Assembly (NCBI GenBank): GCA_029961685.1
Contig: JARWKL010000010.1
Location: forward strand, 13,847,931 to 13,911,930
Direction: 5' to 3'
Source: Aristolochia californica
Lineage: Eukaryota > Streptophyta > Magnoliopsida > Piperales > Aristolochiaceae
Length of the DNA: 64,000 nucleotides
Both the position numbers and the translations under genes were made by a program. Positions 25,141 to 37,718 of the stretch are shown piece by piece (position 1 is the first letter of the stretch; every line of letters begins with the position of its first letter). The notes under the pieces are model-generated. The model saw nothing but the letters and a program-made list of their open reading frames with translations, ran no database searches and was not told where the DNA came from.

Positions 25141-27003
25141 CAGTTACAAGTCCCTTTCCTATAAAATTCCACCAAGCTATTATTAGGGGGTTGTACTAGT
25201 GGAATTTCCCAAACACATATTTTGGGGTTCATTTTTAGTGCGTGATATAATTTTCTATTCATTATTATAGTTTTCAAATTTTTTTGCACACATGAACTCT
25301 AAAATTTTCAATTTGTTGCGATCTTATATCTTTTTTTGTATACGAGGAGAAAAGGGAGTCACAAGTTTGGACTTGAAAAAAAAAAAATTTGAACATAAAA
25401 AAATGGGGATGCACAAATGCTGGGAGAGATAATTCCAAAGAGTATCTGCGATTTTTAAAGATAGGCAAAAAAGTGGGTTGTTCGGCTCTGGTAAATATCC
25501 AACCACTTGAGAATTCAACTTTTTCTACCCCCCCTTAATTTTTGGCCACTTGCATTGTCAACATGCTTGTGGCATGCACACCCACCACACTTAAAGCATG
25601 TTGGGATCAGTTACAAGTCCCTTTCCAATAAAATTCCACCAAACTATTATTAGGGGGTTGTACTAGTGGAATTTCCCAAACATGGATTTTGGGGTTCATT
25701 TTTAGTGCGTGAAATAATTTTCTATTCATTATTATAGTTTTAAAATTTTTTTGCACACATGATCTCTAAAATTTTCATTTTGTTGCGATCTTATATCTTT
25801 TTTGTTTACGTGGAAAAATGGGAGTCAAAAGTTTGGACCTGAAAAAAAGAAAATTTTGAACATCAAAAAATGGGGATGCACAAATGCTGGGAGAGATAAT
25901 TCCAAAGAGTATCTGTGATTTTTAAGGATAGGCAAAAAAGTGGGTTGTTTGTCTCTGGTAAATATCCTACCACTCGAGAATTCAACTTTTTCTACCCCCC
26001 CTTATTTTTGGTCACTTGCATCCTCAACATGCATGTGGCATGCACACCCACCACACTTAAAGCATGTTGGGATCAGTTACAAGTCCCTTTCACATAAAAT
26101 TCCACCAAGCTATTATTAGGGGGTTGTACTTGTGGAATTTCCCAAAGATGGATTTTGGGGTTCATTTTTAGTGCGTGAAATAATTTTCTATTAATTATTA
26201 TAGTTTTCAAATTTTTTTGCACACATGATCTCTAAAATTTTCATTTTGTTGCGATCTTATATGTTTTTTGTTTACGAAGAAAAATGGGAGTCACAAGTTT
26301 GGACCTGAAAAAAAAAAAAGTTTGTACATCCAAAATGGGGATGCACAAATGCTGGGAGAGATAATTCCAAAGAGTATCTATGATTTTTAAGGATAGGAAA
26401 AAACGAGGGTTGTTTGGCTCTGGTAAATATCCAACCACTTGAGAATTCAACTTTTTCTACCCCCCCTAATTTTTGGCCACTTGCATCCTCAACATGCTTG
26501 TGGCATGCACACCCACCACACTTCAAGCATGTTGGGATCAGTTACAAGTCCCTTTCCTATAAAATTCCACCAAGCTATTATTAGGGGGTTGTACTAGTGG
26601 AATTTCCCAAACATGGATTTTGGGGTTCATTTTTAGTGCGTGAAATAATTTTCTATTCATTATTAAAGTTTTCAAATTTTTTTGCACACATGAACTCCAA
26701 AATTTTCATTTGTTGCGATCTTATATCTTTTTTGTTTACGAGGAAAAATGGGAGTCACAAGTTTGGACCTCAAAAAAAAAAAATGTTTGTACATCCAAAA
26801 TGGGGATGCACAAATGCTGGGAGAGATAATTCCAAAGAGTATCTGTGATTTTTAAGGATAGGCAAAAAAGTGGGTTGTTCGGCTCTGGTAAATATCCAAC
26901 CACTCGAGAATTCAACTTTTTCTACCCCCCCTAATTTTTGGCCACTTGCATCCTCAACATGCCTGTGGCATGCACACCCACCACACTTAAAGCATGTTGG
27001 GAT
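25141..27003. repeat. HOR 14, tetramer A-B-C-D
   Basis: Monomers start at 25141 (A), 25608 (B), 26074 (C) and 26539 (D). A has GGAGAAAAGGGAGTC, a T-to-A change shared with A at 41436 in region 2. C has TTTACGAAGAAAAATGG near 26272. Confidence 0.95.
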
Positions 27004-28866
27004 CAGTTACAAGTCCCTTTCCTATAAAATTCCACCAAGCTATTATTAGGGGGTTGTACTAGTGGAATTTCCCAAACACATATTTTGGGGTTCATTTTTA
27101 GTGCGTGATATAATTTTCTATTCATTATTATAGTTTTCAAATTTTTTTGCACACATGAACTCTAAAATTTTCATTTTGTTGCGATCTTATATCTTTTTTT
27201 GTATACGAGGAGAAATGGGAGTCAGAAGTTTGGACTTGAAAAAAAAAAAATTTGAACATAAAAAAATGGGGATGCACAAATGCTGGGAGAGATAATTCCA
27301 AAGAGTATCTGCGATTTTTAAAGATAGGCAAAAAAGTGGGTTGTTTGGCTCTGGTAAATATCCAACCACTTGAGAATTCAACTTTTTCTACCCCCCCTTA
27401 ATTTTTGGCCACTTGCATTGTCAACATGCTTGTGGCATGCACACCCACCACACTTAAAGCATGTTGGGATCAGTTACAAGTCCCTTTCCAATAAAATTCC
27501 ACCAAACTATTATTAGGGGGTTGTACTAGTGGAATTTCCCAAACATGGATTTTGGGGTTCATTTTTAGTGCGTGAAATAATTTTCTATTCATTATTATAG
27601 TTTTCAAATTTTTTTGCACACATGATCTCTAAAATTTTCATTTTGTTGCGATCTTATATCTTTTTTGTTTACGTGGAAAAATGGGAGTCAAAAGTTTGGA
27701 CCTGAAAAAAAGAAAATTTTGAACATCAAAAAATGGGTATGCACAAATGCTGGGAGAGATAATTCCAAAGAGTATCTGTGATTTTTAAGGATAGGCAAAA
27801 AAGTGGGTTGTTTGTCTCTGGTAAATATCCTACCACTCGAGAATTCAACTTTTTCTACCCCCCCTTATTTTTGGTCACTTGCATCCTCAACATGCATGTG
27901 GCATGCACACCCACCACACTTAAAGCATGTTGGGATCAGTTACAAGTCCCTTTCACATAAAATTCCACCAAGCTATTATTAGGGGGTTGTACTTGTGGAA
28001 TTTCCCAAAGATGGATTTTGGGGTTCATTTTTAGTGCGTGAAATAATTTTCTATTAATTATTATAGTTTTCAAATTTTTTTGCACACATGATCTCTAAAA
28101 TTTTCATTTTGTTGCGATCTTATATGTTTTTTGTTTACGAGGAAAAATGGGAGTCACAAGTTTGGACCTGAAAAAAAAAAAAGTTTGTACATCCAAAATG
28201 GGGATGCACAAATGCTGGGAGAGATAATTCCAAAGAGTATCTATGATTTTTAAGGATAGGAAAAAACGAGGGTTGTTTGGCTCTGGTAAATATCCAACCA
28301 CTTGAGAATTCAACTTTTTCTACCCCCCCTAATTTTTGGCCACTTGCATCCTCAACATGCTTGTGGCATGCACACCCACCACACTTCAAGCATGTTGGGA
28401 TCAGTTACAAGTCCCTTTCCTATAAAATTCCACCAAGCTATTATTAGGGGGTTGTACTAGTGGAATTTCCCAAACATGGATTTTGGGGTTCATTTTTAGT
28501 GCGTGAAATAATTTTCTATTCATTATTAAAGTTCTCAAATTTTTTTGCACACATGAACTCCAAAATTTTCAGTTGTTGCGATCTTATATCTTTTTTGTTT
28601 ACGAGGAAAAATGGGAGTCACAAGTTTGGACCTCAAAAAAAAAAAATGTTTGTACATCCAAAATGGGGATGCACAAATGCTGGGAGAGATAATTCCAAAG
28701 AGTATCTGTGATTTTTAAGGATAGGCAAAAAAGTGGGTTGTTCGGCTCTGGTAAATATCCAACCACTCGAGAATTCAACTTTTTCTACCCCCCCTAATTT
28801 TTGGCCACTTGCATCCTCAACATGCCTGTGGCATGCACACCCACCACACTTAAAGCATGTTGGGAT
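27004..28866. repeat. HOR 15, tetramer A-B-C-D
   Basis: Monomers start at 27004 (A), 27471 (B), 27937 (C) and 28402 (D). A has GGGAGTCAGAAG. B has ATGGGTATGCAC, shared with B of the next HOR, and an atypical GTTTTCAAATTT. D carries the TTTTCAGTTGTTGCG haplotype. Confidence 0.95.
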
Positions 28867-30729
28867 CAGTTACAAGTCCCTTTCCTATAAAATTCCACCA
28901 AGCTATTATTAGGGGGTTGTACTAGTGGAATTTCCCAAACACATATTTTGGGGTTCATTTTTAGTGCGTGATATAATTTTCTATTCATTATTATAGTTTT
29001 CAAATTTTTTTGCACACATGAACTCTAAAATTTTCATTTTGTTGCGATCTTATATCTTTTTTTGTATACGAGGAGAAATGGGAGTCACAAGTTTGGACTT
29101 GAAAAAAAAAAAATTTGAACATAAAAAAATGGGGATGCACAAATGCTGGGAGAGATAATTCCAAAGAGTATCTGCGATTTTTAAAGATAGGCAAAAAAGT
29201 GGGTTGTTTGGCTCTGGTAAATATCCAACCACTTGAGAATTCAACTTTTTCTACCCCCCCTTAATTTTTGGCCACTTGCATTGTCAACATGCTTGTGGCA
29301 TGCACACCCACCACACTTAAAGCATGTTGGGATCAGTTACAAGTCCCTTTCCAATAAAATTCCACCAAACTATTATTAGGGGGTTGTACAAGTGGAATTT
29401 CCCAAACATGGATTTTGGGGTTCATTTTTAGTGCGTGAAATAATTTTCTATTCATTATTATAGTTTTAAAATTTTTTTGCACACATGATCTCTAAAATTT
29501 TCATTTTGTTGCGATCTTATATCTTTTTTGTTTACGTGGAAAAATGGGAGTCAAAAGTTTGGACCTGAAAAAAAGAAAATTTTGAACATCAAAAAATGGG
29601 TATGCACAAATGCTGGGAGAGATAATTCCAAAGAGTATCTGTGATTTTTAAGGATAGGCAAAAAAGTGGGTTGTTTGTCTCTGGTAAATATCCTACCACT
29701 CGAGAATTCAACTTTTTCTACCCCCCCTTATTTTTGGTCACTTGCATCCTCAACATGCATGTGGCATGCACACCCACCACACTTAAAGCATGTTGGGATC
29801 AGTTACAAGTCCCTTTCACATAAAATTCCACCAAGCTATTATTAGGGGGTTGTACTTGTGGAATTTCCCAAAGATGGATTTTGGGGTTCATTTTTAGTGC
29901 GTGAAATAATTTTCTATTAATTATTATAGTTTTCAAATTTTTTTGCACACATGATCTCTAAAATTTTCATTTTGTTGCGATCTTATATGTTTTTTGTTTA
30001 CGAGGAAAAATGGGAGTCACAAGTTTGGACCTGAAAAAAAAAAAAGTTTGTACATCCAAAATGGGGATGCACAAATGCTGGGAGAGATAATTCCAAAGAG
30101 TATCTATGATTTTTAAGGATAGGAAAAAACGAGGGTTGTTTGGCTCTGGTAAATATCCAACCACTTGAGAATTCAACTTTTTCTACCCCCCCTAATTTTT
30201 GGCCACTTGCATCCTCAACATGCTTGTGGCATGCACACCCACCACACTTCAAGCATGTTGGGATCAGTTACAAGTCCCTTTCCTATAAAATTCCACCAAG
30301 CTATTATTAGGGGGTTGTACTAGTGGAATTTCCCAAACATGGATTTTGGGGTTCATTTTTAGTGCGTGAAATAATTTTCTATTCATTATTAAAGTTCTCA
30401 AATTTTTTTGCACACATGAACTCCAAAATTTTCAGTTGTTGCGATCTTATATCTTTTTTGTTTACGAGGAAAAATGGGAGTCACAAGTTTGGACCTCAAA
30501 AAAAAAAAATGTTTGTACATCCAAAATGGGGATGCACAAATGCTGGGAGAGATAATTCCAAAGAGTATCTGTGATTTTTAAGGATAGGCAAAAAAGTGGG
30601 TTGTTCGGCTCTGGTAAATATCCAACCACTCGAGAATTCAACTTTTTCTACCCCCCCTAATTTTTGGCCACTTGCATCCTCAACATGCCTGTGGCATGCA
30701 CACCCACCACACTTAAAGCGTGTTGGGAT
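28867..30729. repeat. HOR 16, tetramer A-B-C-D
   Basis: Monomers start at 28867 (A), 29334 (B), 29800 (C) and 30265 (D). B has ATGGGTATGCAC as in HOR 15 and GTACAAGTGG, so the SpeI site is lost. D carries TTTTCAGTTGTTGCG. The shared B and D variants make HORs 15 and 16 close relatives. Confidence 0.95.
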
Positions 30730-32593
30730 CAGTTACAAGTCCCTTTCCTATAAAATTCCACCAAGCTATTATTAGGGGGTTGTACTAGTGGAATTTCCCA
30801 AACACATATTTTGGGGTTCATTTTTAGTGCGTGATATAATTTTCTATTCATTATTATAGTTTTCAAATTTTTTTGCACACATGAACTCTAAAATTTTCAT
30901 TTTGTTGCGATCTTATATCTTTTTTTGTATACGAGGAGAAATGGGAGTCACAAGTTTGGACTTGAAAAAAAAAAAAATTGAACATAAAAAAATGGGGATG
31001 CACAAATGCTGGGAGAGATAATTCCAAAGAGTATCTGCGATTTTTAAAGATAGGCAAAAAAGTGGGTTGTTTGGCTCTGGTAAATATCCAACCACTTGAG
31101 AATTCAACTTTTTCTACCCCCCCTTAATTTTTGGCCACTTGCATTGTCAACATGCTTGTGGCATGCACACCCACCACACTTAAAGCATGTTGGGATCAGT
31201 TACAAGTCCCTTTCCAATAAAATTCCACCAAACTATTATTAGGGGGTTGTACTAGTGGAATTTCCCAAACATGGATTTTGGGGTTCATTTTTAGTGCGTG
31301 AAATAATTTTCTATTCATTATTATAGTTTTAAAATTTTTTTGCACACATGATCTCTAAAATTTTCATTTTGTTGCGATCTTATATCTTTTTTGTTTACGT
31401 GGAAAAATGGGAGTCAAAAGTTTGGACCTGAAAAAAAGAAAATTTTGAACATCAAAAAATGGGGATGCACAAATGCTGGGAGAGATAATTCCAAAGAGTA
31501 TCTGTGATTTTTAAGGATAGGCAAAAAAGTGGGTTGTTTGTCTCTGGTAAATATCCTACCACTCGAGAATTCAACTTTTTCTACCCCCCCTTATTTTTGG
31601 TCACTTGCATCCTCAACATGCATGTGGCATGCACACCCACCACACTTAAAGCATGTTGGGATCAGTTACAAGTCCCTTTCACATAAAATTCCACCAAGCC
31701 ATTATTAGGGGGTTGTAGTTGTGGAATTTCCCAAAGATGGATTTTGGGGTTCATTTTTAGTGCGTGAAATAATTTTCTATTAATTATTATAGTTTTCAAA
31801 TTTTTTTGCACACATGATCTCTAAAATTTTCATTTTGTTGCGATCTTATATGTTTTTTGTTTACGAGGAAAAATGGGAGTCACAAGTTTGGACCTGAAAA
31901 AAAAAAAAGCTTGTACATCCAAAATGGGGATGCACAAATGCTGGGAGAGATAATTCCAAAGAGTATCTATGATTTTTAAGGATAGGAAAAAACGAGGGTT
32001 GTTTGGCTCTGGTAAATATCCAACCACTTGAGAATTCAACTTTTTCTACCCCCCCTAATTTTTGGCCACTTGCATCCTCAACATGCTTGTGGCATGCACA
32101 CCCACCACACTTCAAGCATGTTGGGATCAGTTACAAGTCCCTTTCCTATAAAATTCCACCAAGCTATTATTAGGGGGTTGTACTAGTGGAATTTCCCAAA
32201 CATGGATTTTGGGGTTCATTTTTAGTGCGTGAAATAATTTTCTATTCATTATTAAAGTTCTCAAATTTTTTTGCACACATGAACTCCAAAATTTTCAATT
32301 ATTGCGATCTTATATCTTTTTTGTTTACGAGGAAAAATGGGAGTCACAAGTTTGGACCTCAAAAAAAAAAAAATGTTTGTACATCCAAAATGGGGATGCA
32401 CAAATGCTGGGAGAGATAATTCCAAAGAGTATCTGTGATTTTTAAGGATAGGCAAAAAAGTGGGTTGTTCGGCTCTGGTAAATATCCAACCACTCGAGAA
32501 TTCAACTTTTTCTACCCCCCCTAATTTTTGGCCACTTGCATCCTCAACATGCCTGTGGCATGCACACCCACCACACTTAAAGCATGTTGGGAT
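30730..32593. repeat. HOR 17, tetramer A-B-C-D
   Basis: Monomers start at 30730 (A), 31197 (B), 31663 (C) and 32128 (D). C has CAAGCCATTATT and GTAGTTGTGG. D has TTTTCAATTATTGCG, two changes from the CAGTTGTTGCG haplotype, and a 13-base A-run. C and D recur almost unchanged in HOR 18. Confidence 0.95.
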
Positions 32594-35389
32594 CAGTTAC
32601 AAGTCCCTTTCCTATAAAATTCCACCAAGCTATTATTAGGGGGTTGTACTAGTGGAATTTCCCAAACACATATTTTGGGGTTCATTTTTAGTGCGTGATA
32701 TAATTTTCTATTCATTATTATAGTTTTCAAATTTTTTTGCACACATGAACTCTAAAATTTTCATTTTGTTGCGATCTTATATCTTTTTTTGTATACGAGG
32801 AGAAATTGGAGTCACAAGTTTGGACTTGAAAAAAAAAAAAGTTGAACATAAAAAAATGGGGATGCACAAATGCTGGGAGAGATAATTCCAAAGAGTATCT
32901 GCGATTTTTAAAGATAGGCAAAAAAATGGGTTGTTTGGCTCTGGTAAATATCCAACCACTTGAGAATTCAACTTTTTCTACCCCCCCTTAATTTTTGGCC
33001 ACTTGCATTGTCAACATGCTTGTGGCATGCACACCCACCACACTTAAAGCATGTTGGGATCAGTTACAAGTCCCTTTCCAATAAAATTCCACCAAACTAT
33101 TATTAGGGGGTTGTACTAGTGGAATTTCCCAAACATGGATTTTGGGGTTCATTTTTAGTGCGTGAAATAATTTTCTATTCATTATTATAGTTTTAAAATT
33201 TTTTTGCACACATGATCTCTAAAATTTTCATTTTGTTGCGATCTTATATCTTTTTTGTTTACGTGGAAAAATGGGAGTCAAAAGTTTGGACCTGAAAAAA
33301 AGAAAATTTTGAACATCAAAAAATGGGGATGCACAAATGCTGGGAGAGATAATTCCAAAGAGTATCTGTGATTTTTAAGGATAGGCAAAAAAGTGGGTTG
33401 TTTGTCTCTGGTAAATATCCTACCACTCGAGAATTCAACTTTTTCTACCCCCCCTTATTTTTGGTCACTTGCATCCTCAACATGCATGTGGCATGCACAC
33501 CCACCACACTTAAAGCATGTTGGGATCAGTTACAAGTCCCTTTCACATAAAATTCCACCAAGCCATTATTAGGGGGTTGTAGTTGTGGAATTTCCCAAAG
33601 ATGGATTTTGGGGTTCATTTTTAGTGCGTGAAATAATTTTCTATTAATTATTATAGTTTTCAAATTTTTTTGCACACATGATCTCTAAAATTTTCATTTT
33701 GTTGCGATCTTATATGTTTTTTGTTTACGAGGAAAAATGGGAGTCACAAGTTTGGACCTGAAAAAAAAAAAATTTGTACATCCAAAATGGGGATGCACAA
33801 ATGCTGGGAGAGATAATTCCAAAGAGTATCTATGATTTTTAAGGATAGGAAAAAACGAGGGTTGTTTGGCTCTGGTAAATATCCAACCACTTGAGAATTC
33901 AACTTTTTCTACCCCCCCTAATTTTTGGCCACTTGCATCCTCAACATGCTTGTGGCATGCACACCCACCACACTTCAAGCATGTTGGGATCAGTTACAAG
34001 TCCCTTTCCTATAAAATTCCACCAAGCTATTATTAGGGGGTTGTACTAGTGGAATTTCCCAAACATGGATTTTGGGGTTCATTTTTAGTGCGTGAAATAA
34101 TTTTCTATTCATTATTAAAGTTCTCAAATTTTTTTGCACACATGAACTCCAAAATTTTCAATTATTGCGATCTTATATCTTTTTTGTTTACGAGGAAAAA
34201 TGGGAGTCACAAGTTTGGACCTCAAAAAAAAAAAAATGTTTGTACATCCAAAATGGGGATGCACAAATGCTGGGAGAGATAATTCCAAAGAGTATCTGTG
34301 ATTTTTAAGGATAGGCAAAAAAGTGGGTTGTTCGGCTCTGGTAAATATCCAACCACTCGAGAATTCAACTTTTTCTACCCCCCCTAATTTTTGGCCACTT
34401 GCATCCTCAACATGCCTGTGGCATGCACACCCACCACACTTAAAGCATGTTGGGATCAGTTACAAGTCCCTTTCCTATAAAATTCCACCAAGCTATTATT
34501 AGGGGGTTGTACTAGTGGAATTTCCCAAACACATATTTTGGGGTTCATTTTTAGTGCGTGATATAATTTTCTATTCATTATTATAGTTTTCAAATTTTTT
34601 TGCACACATGAACTCTAAAATTTTCATTTTGTTGCGATCTTATATCTTTTTTTGTATACGAGGAGAAATTGGAGTCACAAGTTTGGACTTGAAAAAAAAA
34701 AAAGTTGAACATAAAAAAATGGGGATGCACAAATGCTGGGAGAGATAATTCCAAAGAGTATCTGCGATTTTTAAAGATAGGCAAAAAAATGGGTTGTTTG
34801 GCTCTGGTAAATATCCAACCACTTGAGAATTCAACTTTTTCTACCCCCCCTTAATTTTTGGCCACTTGCATTGTCAACATGCTTGTGGCATGCACACCCA
34901 CCACACTTAAAGCATGTTGGGATCAGTTACAAGTCCCTTTCCAATAAAATTCCACCAAACTATTATTAGGGGGTTGTACTAGTGGAATTTCCCAAACATG
35001 GATTTTGGGGTTCATTTTTAGTGCGTGAAATAATTTTCTATTCATTATTATAGTTTTAAAATTTTTTTGCACACATGATCTCTAAAATTTTCATTTTGTT
35101 GCGATCTTATATCTTTTTTGTTTACGTGGAAAAATGGGAGTCAAAAGTTTGGACCTGAAAAAAAGAAAATTTTGAACATCAAAAAATGGGGATGCACAAA
35201 TGCTGGGAGAGATAATTCCAAAGAGTATCTGTGATTTTTAAGGATAGGCAAAAAAGTGGGTTGTTTGTCTCTGGTAAATATCCTACCACTCGAGAATTCA
35301 ACTTTTTCTACCCCCCCTTATTTTTGGTCACTTGCATCCTCAACATGCATGTGGCATGCACACCCACCACACTTAAAGCATGTTGGGAT
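31663..35389. repeat. Very recent tandem duplication of one C-D-A-B unit
   Basis: 31663-33526 and 33527-35389 share every private variant I could find: GCCATTATT and GTAGTTGTGG in C, CAATTATTGCG and the 13-base A-run in D, and GAAATTGGAGTC, AAAGTTGAAC and CAAAAAAATGGG in A. The only difference I noticed is just after the A-run of C (AGCTTGTAC against ATTTGTAC). The C monomers beyond both ends do not share the full set. Confidence 0.85.
32594..34456. repeat. HOR 18, tetramer A-B-C-D
   Basis: Monomers start at 32594 (A), 33061 (B), 33527 (C) and 33991 (D). A has GAAATTGGAGTC, AAAGTTGAAC and CAAAAAAATGGG, all repeated in A of HOR 19. C and D repeat the private variants of HOR 17. C lost a base after its A-run (AATTTGTACATCC). 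Confidence 0.95.
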
Positions 35390-35853
35390 CAGTTACAAGT
35401 CCCTTTCACATAAAATTCCACCAAGCTATTATTAGGGGGTTGTACTTGTGGAATTTCCCAAAGATGGATTTTGGGGTTCATTTTTAGTGCGTGAAATAAT
35501 TTTCTATTAATTATTATAGTTTTCAAATTTTTTTGCACACATGATCTCTAAAATTTTCATTTTGTTGCGATCTTATATGTTTTTTGTTTACGAGGAAAAA
35601 TGGGAGTCACAAGTTTGGACCTGAAAAAAAAAAAATTTGTACATCCAAAATGGGGATGCACAAATGCTGGGAGAGATAATTCCAAAGAGTATCTATGATT
35701 TTTAAGGATAGGAAAAAACGAGGGTTGTTTGGCTCTGGTAAATATCCAACCACTTGAGAATTCAACTTTTTCTACCCCCCCTAATTTTTGGCCACTTGCA
35801 TCCTCAACATGCCTGTGGCATGCACACCCACCACACTTAAAGCATGTTGGGAT
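34457..35853. repeat. HOR 19, trimer A-B-C/D
   Basis: Monomers start at 34457 (A), 34924 (B) and 35390 (C/D hybrid). A and B belong to the second copy of the recent tandem duplication. The hybrid lacks GCCATTATT but has the AATTTGTACATCC of the preceding C. Confidence 0.93.
35390..35853. repeat. C/D hybrid monomer (second occurrence)
   Basis: The C body runs to CTTGAG (diagnostic base 35755), followed by D-type CATGCCTGTGG (diagnostic base 35813) and CTTAAAGC. This is the same bracket within the monomer as the hybrid at 24675. The two differ around the A-run (13 A then GTTTG there; AATTTG here), so shared descent is not certain. Confidence 0.87.
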
Positions 35854-37718
35854 CAGTTACAAGTCCCTTTCCTATAAAATTCCACCAAGCTATTATTAGG
35901 GGGTTGTACTAGTGGAATTTCCCAAACACATATTTTGGGGTTCATTTTTAGTGCGTGATATAATCTTCTATTCATTATTATAGTTTTCAAATTTTTTTGC
36001 ACACATGAACTCTAAAATTTTCATTTTGTAGCGATCTTATATCTTTTTTTGTATACGAGGAGAAATGGGAGTCACAAGTTTGGACTTGAAAAAAAAAAAA
36101 TTTGAACATAAAAAAATGGGGATGCACAAATGCTGGGAGAGATAATTCCAAAGAGTATCTGCGATTTTTAAAGATAGGCAAAAAAGTGGGTTGTTTGGCT
36201 CTGGTAAATATCCAACCACTTGAGAATTCAACTTTTTCAACCCCCCCTTAATTTTTGGCCACTTGCATTGTCAACATGCTTGTGGCATGCACACCCACCA
36301 CACTTAAAGCATGTTGGGATCAGTTACAAGTCCCTTTCCAATAAAATTCCACCAAACTATTATTAGGGGGTTGTACTAGTGGAATTTCCCAAACATGGAT
36401 TTTGGGGTTCATTTTTAGTGCGTGAAATAATTTTCTATTCATTATTATAGTTTTAAAATTTTTTTGCACACATGATCTCCAAAATTTTCATTTTGTTGCG
36501 ATCTTATATCTTTTTTGTTTACGTGGAAAAATGGGAGTCAAAAGTTTGGACCTGAAAAAAAGAAAATTTTGAACATCAAAAAATGGGGATGCACAAATGC
36601 TGGGAGAGATAATTCCAAAGAGTATCTGTGATTTTTAAGGATAGGCAAAAAAGTGGGTTGTTTGTCTCTGGTAAATATCCAACCACTCGAGAATTCAACT
36701 TTTTCTACCCCCCCTTATTTTTGGTCACTTGCATCCTCAACATGCATGTGGCATGCACACCCACCACACTTAAAGCATGTTGGGATCAGTTACAAGTCCC
36801 TTTCACATAAAATTCCACCAAGCTATTATTAGGGGGTTGTACTTGTGGAATTTCCCAAAGATGGATTTTGGGGTTCATTTTTAGTGCGTGAAATAATTTT
36901 CTATTAATTATTATAGTTTTCAAATTTTTTTGCACACATGATCTCTAAAATTTTCATTTTGTTGCGATCTTATATGTTTTTTGTTTACGAGGAAAAATGG
37001 GAGTCACAAGTTTGGACCTGAAAAAAAAAAAAAGTTTGTACATCCAAAATGGGGATGCACAAATGCTGGGAGAGATAATTCCAAAGAGTATCTATGATTT
37101 TTAAGGATAGGAAAAAACGAGGGTTGTTTGGCTCTGGTAAATATCCAACCACTTGAGAATTCAACTTTTTCTACCCCCCCCTAATTTTTGGCCACTTGCA
37201 TCCTCAACATGCTTGTGGCATGCACACCCACCACACTTCAAGCATGTTGGGATCAGTTACAAGTCCCTTTCCTATAAAATTCCACCAAGCTATTATTAGG
37301 GGGTTGTACTAGTGGAATTTCCCAAACATGGATTTTGGGGTTCATTTTTAGTGCGTGAAATAATTTTCTATTCATTATTAAAGTTTTCAAATTTTTTTGC
37401 ACACATGAACTCCAAAATTTTCATTTGTTGCGATCTTATATCTTTTTTGTTTACGAGGAAAAATGGGAGTCACAAGTTTGGACCTCAAAAAAAAAAAATG
37501 TTTGTACATCCAAAATGGGGATGCACAAATGCTGGGAGAGATAATTCCAAAGAGTATCTGTGATTTTTAAGGATAGGCAAAAAAGTGGGTTGTTCGGCTC
37601 TGGTAAATATCCAACCACTCGAGAATTCAACTTTTTCTACCCCCCCTAATTTTTGGCCACTTGCATCCTCAACATGCCTGTGGCATGCACACCCACCACA
37701 CTTAAAGCATGTTGGGAT
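35854..37718. repeat. HOR 20, tetramer A-B-C-D
   Basis: Monomers start at 35854 (A), 36321 (B), 36787 (C) and 37254 (D). A has TGTAGCGATC and B has ATCCAACCACTCG, the pair of variants seen in HORs 2, 3 and 7 some 23-33 kb to the left. A also has TTTTTCAACCCC near 36235. C has an A-run of 13 and one extra C. Confidence 0.95.
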
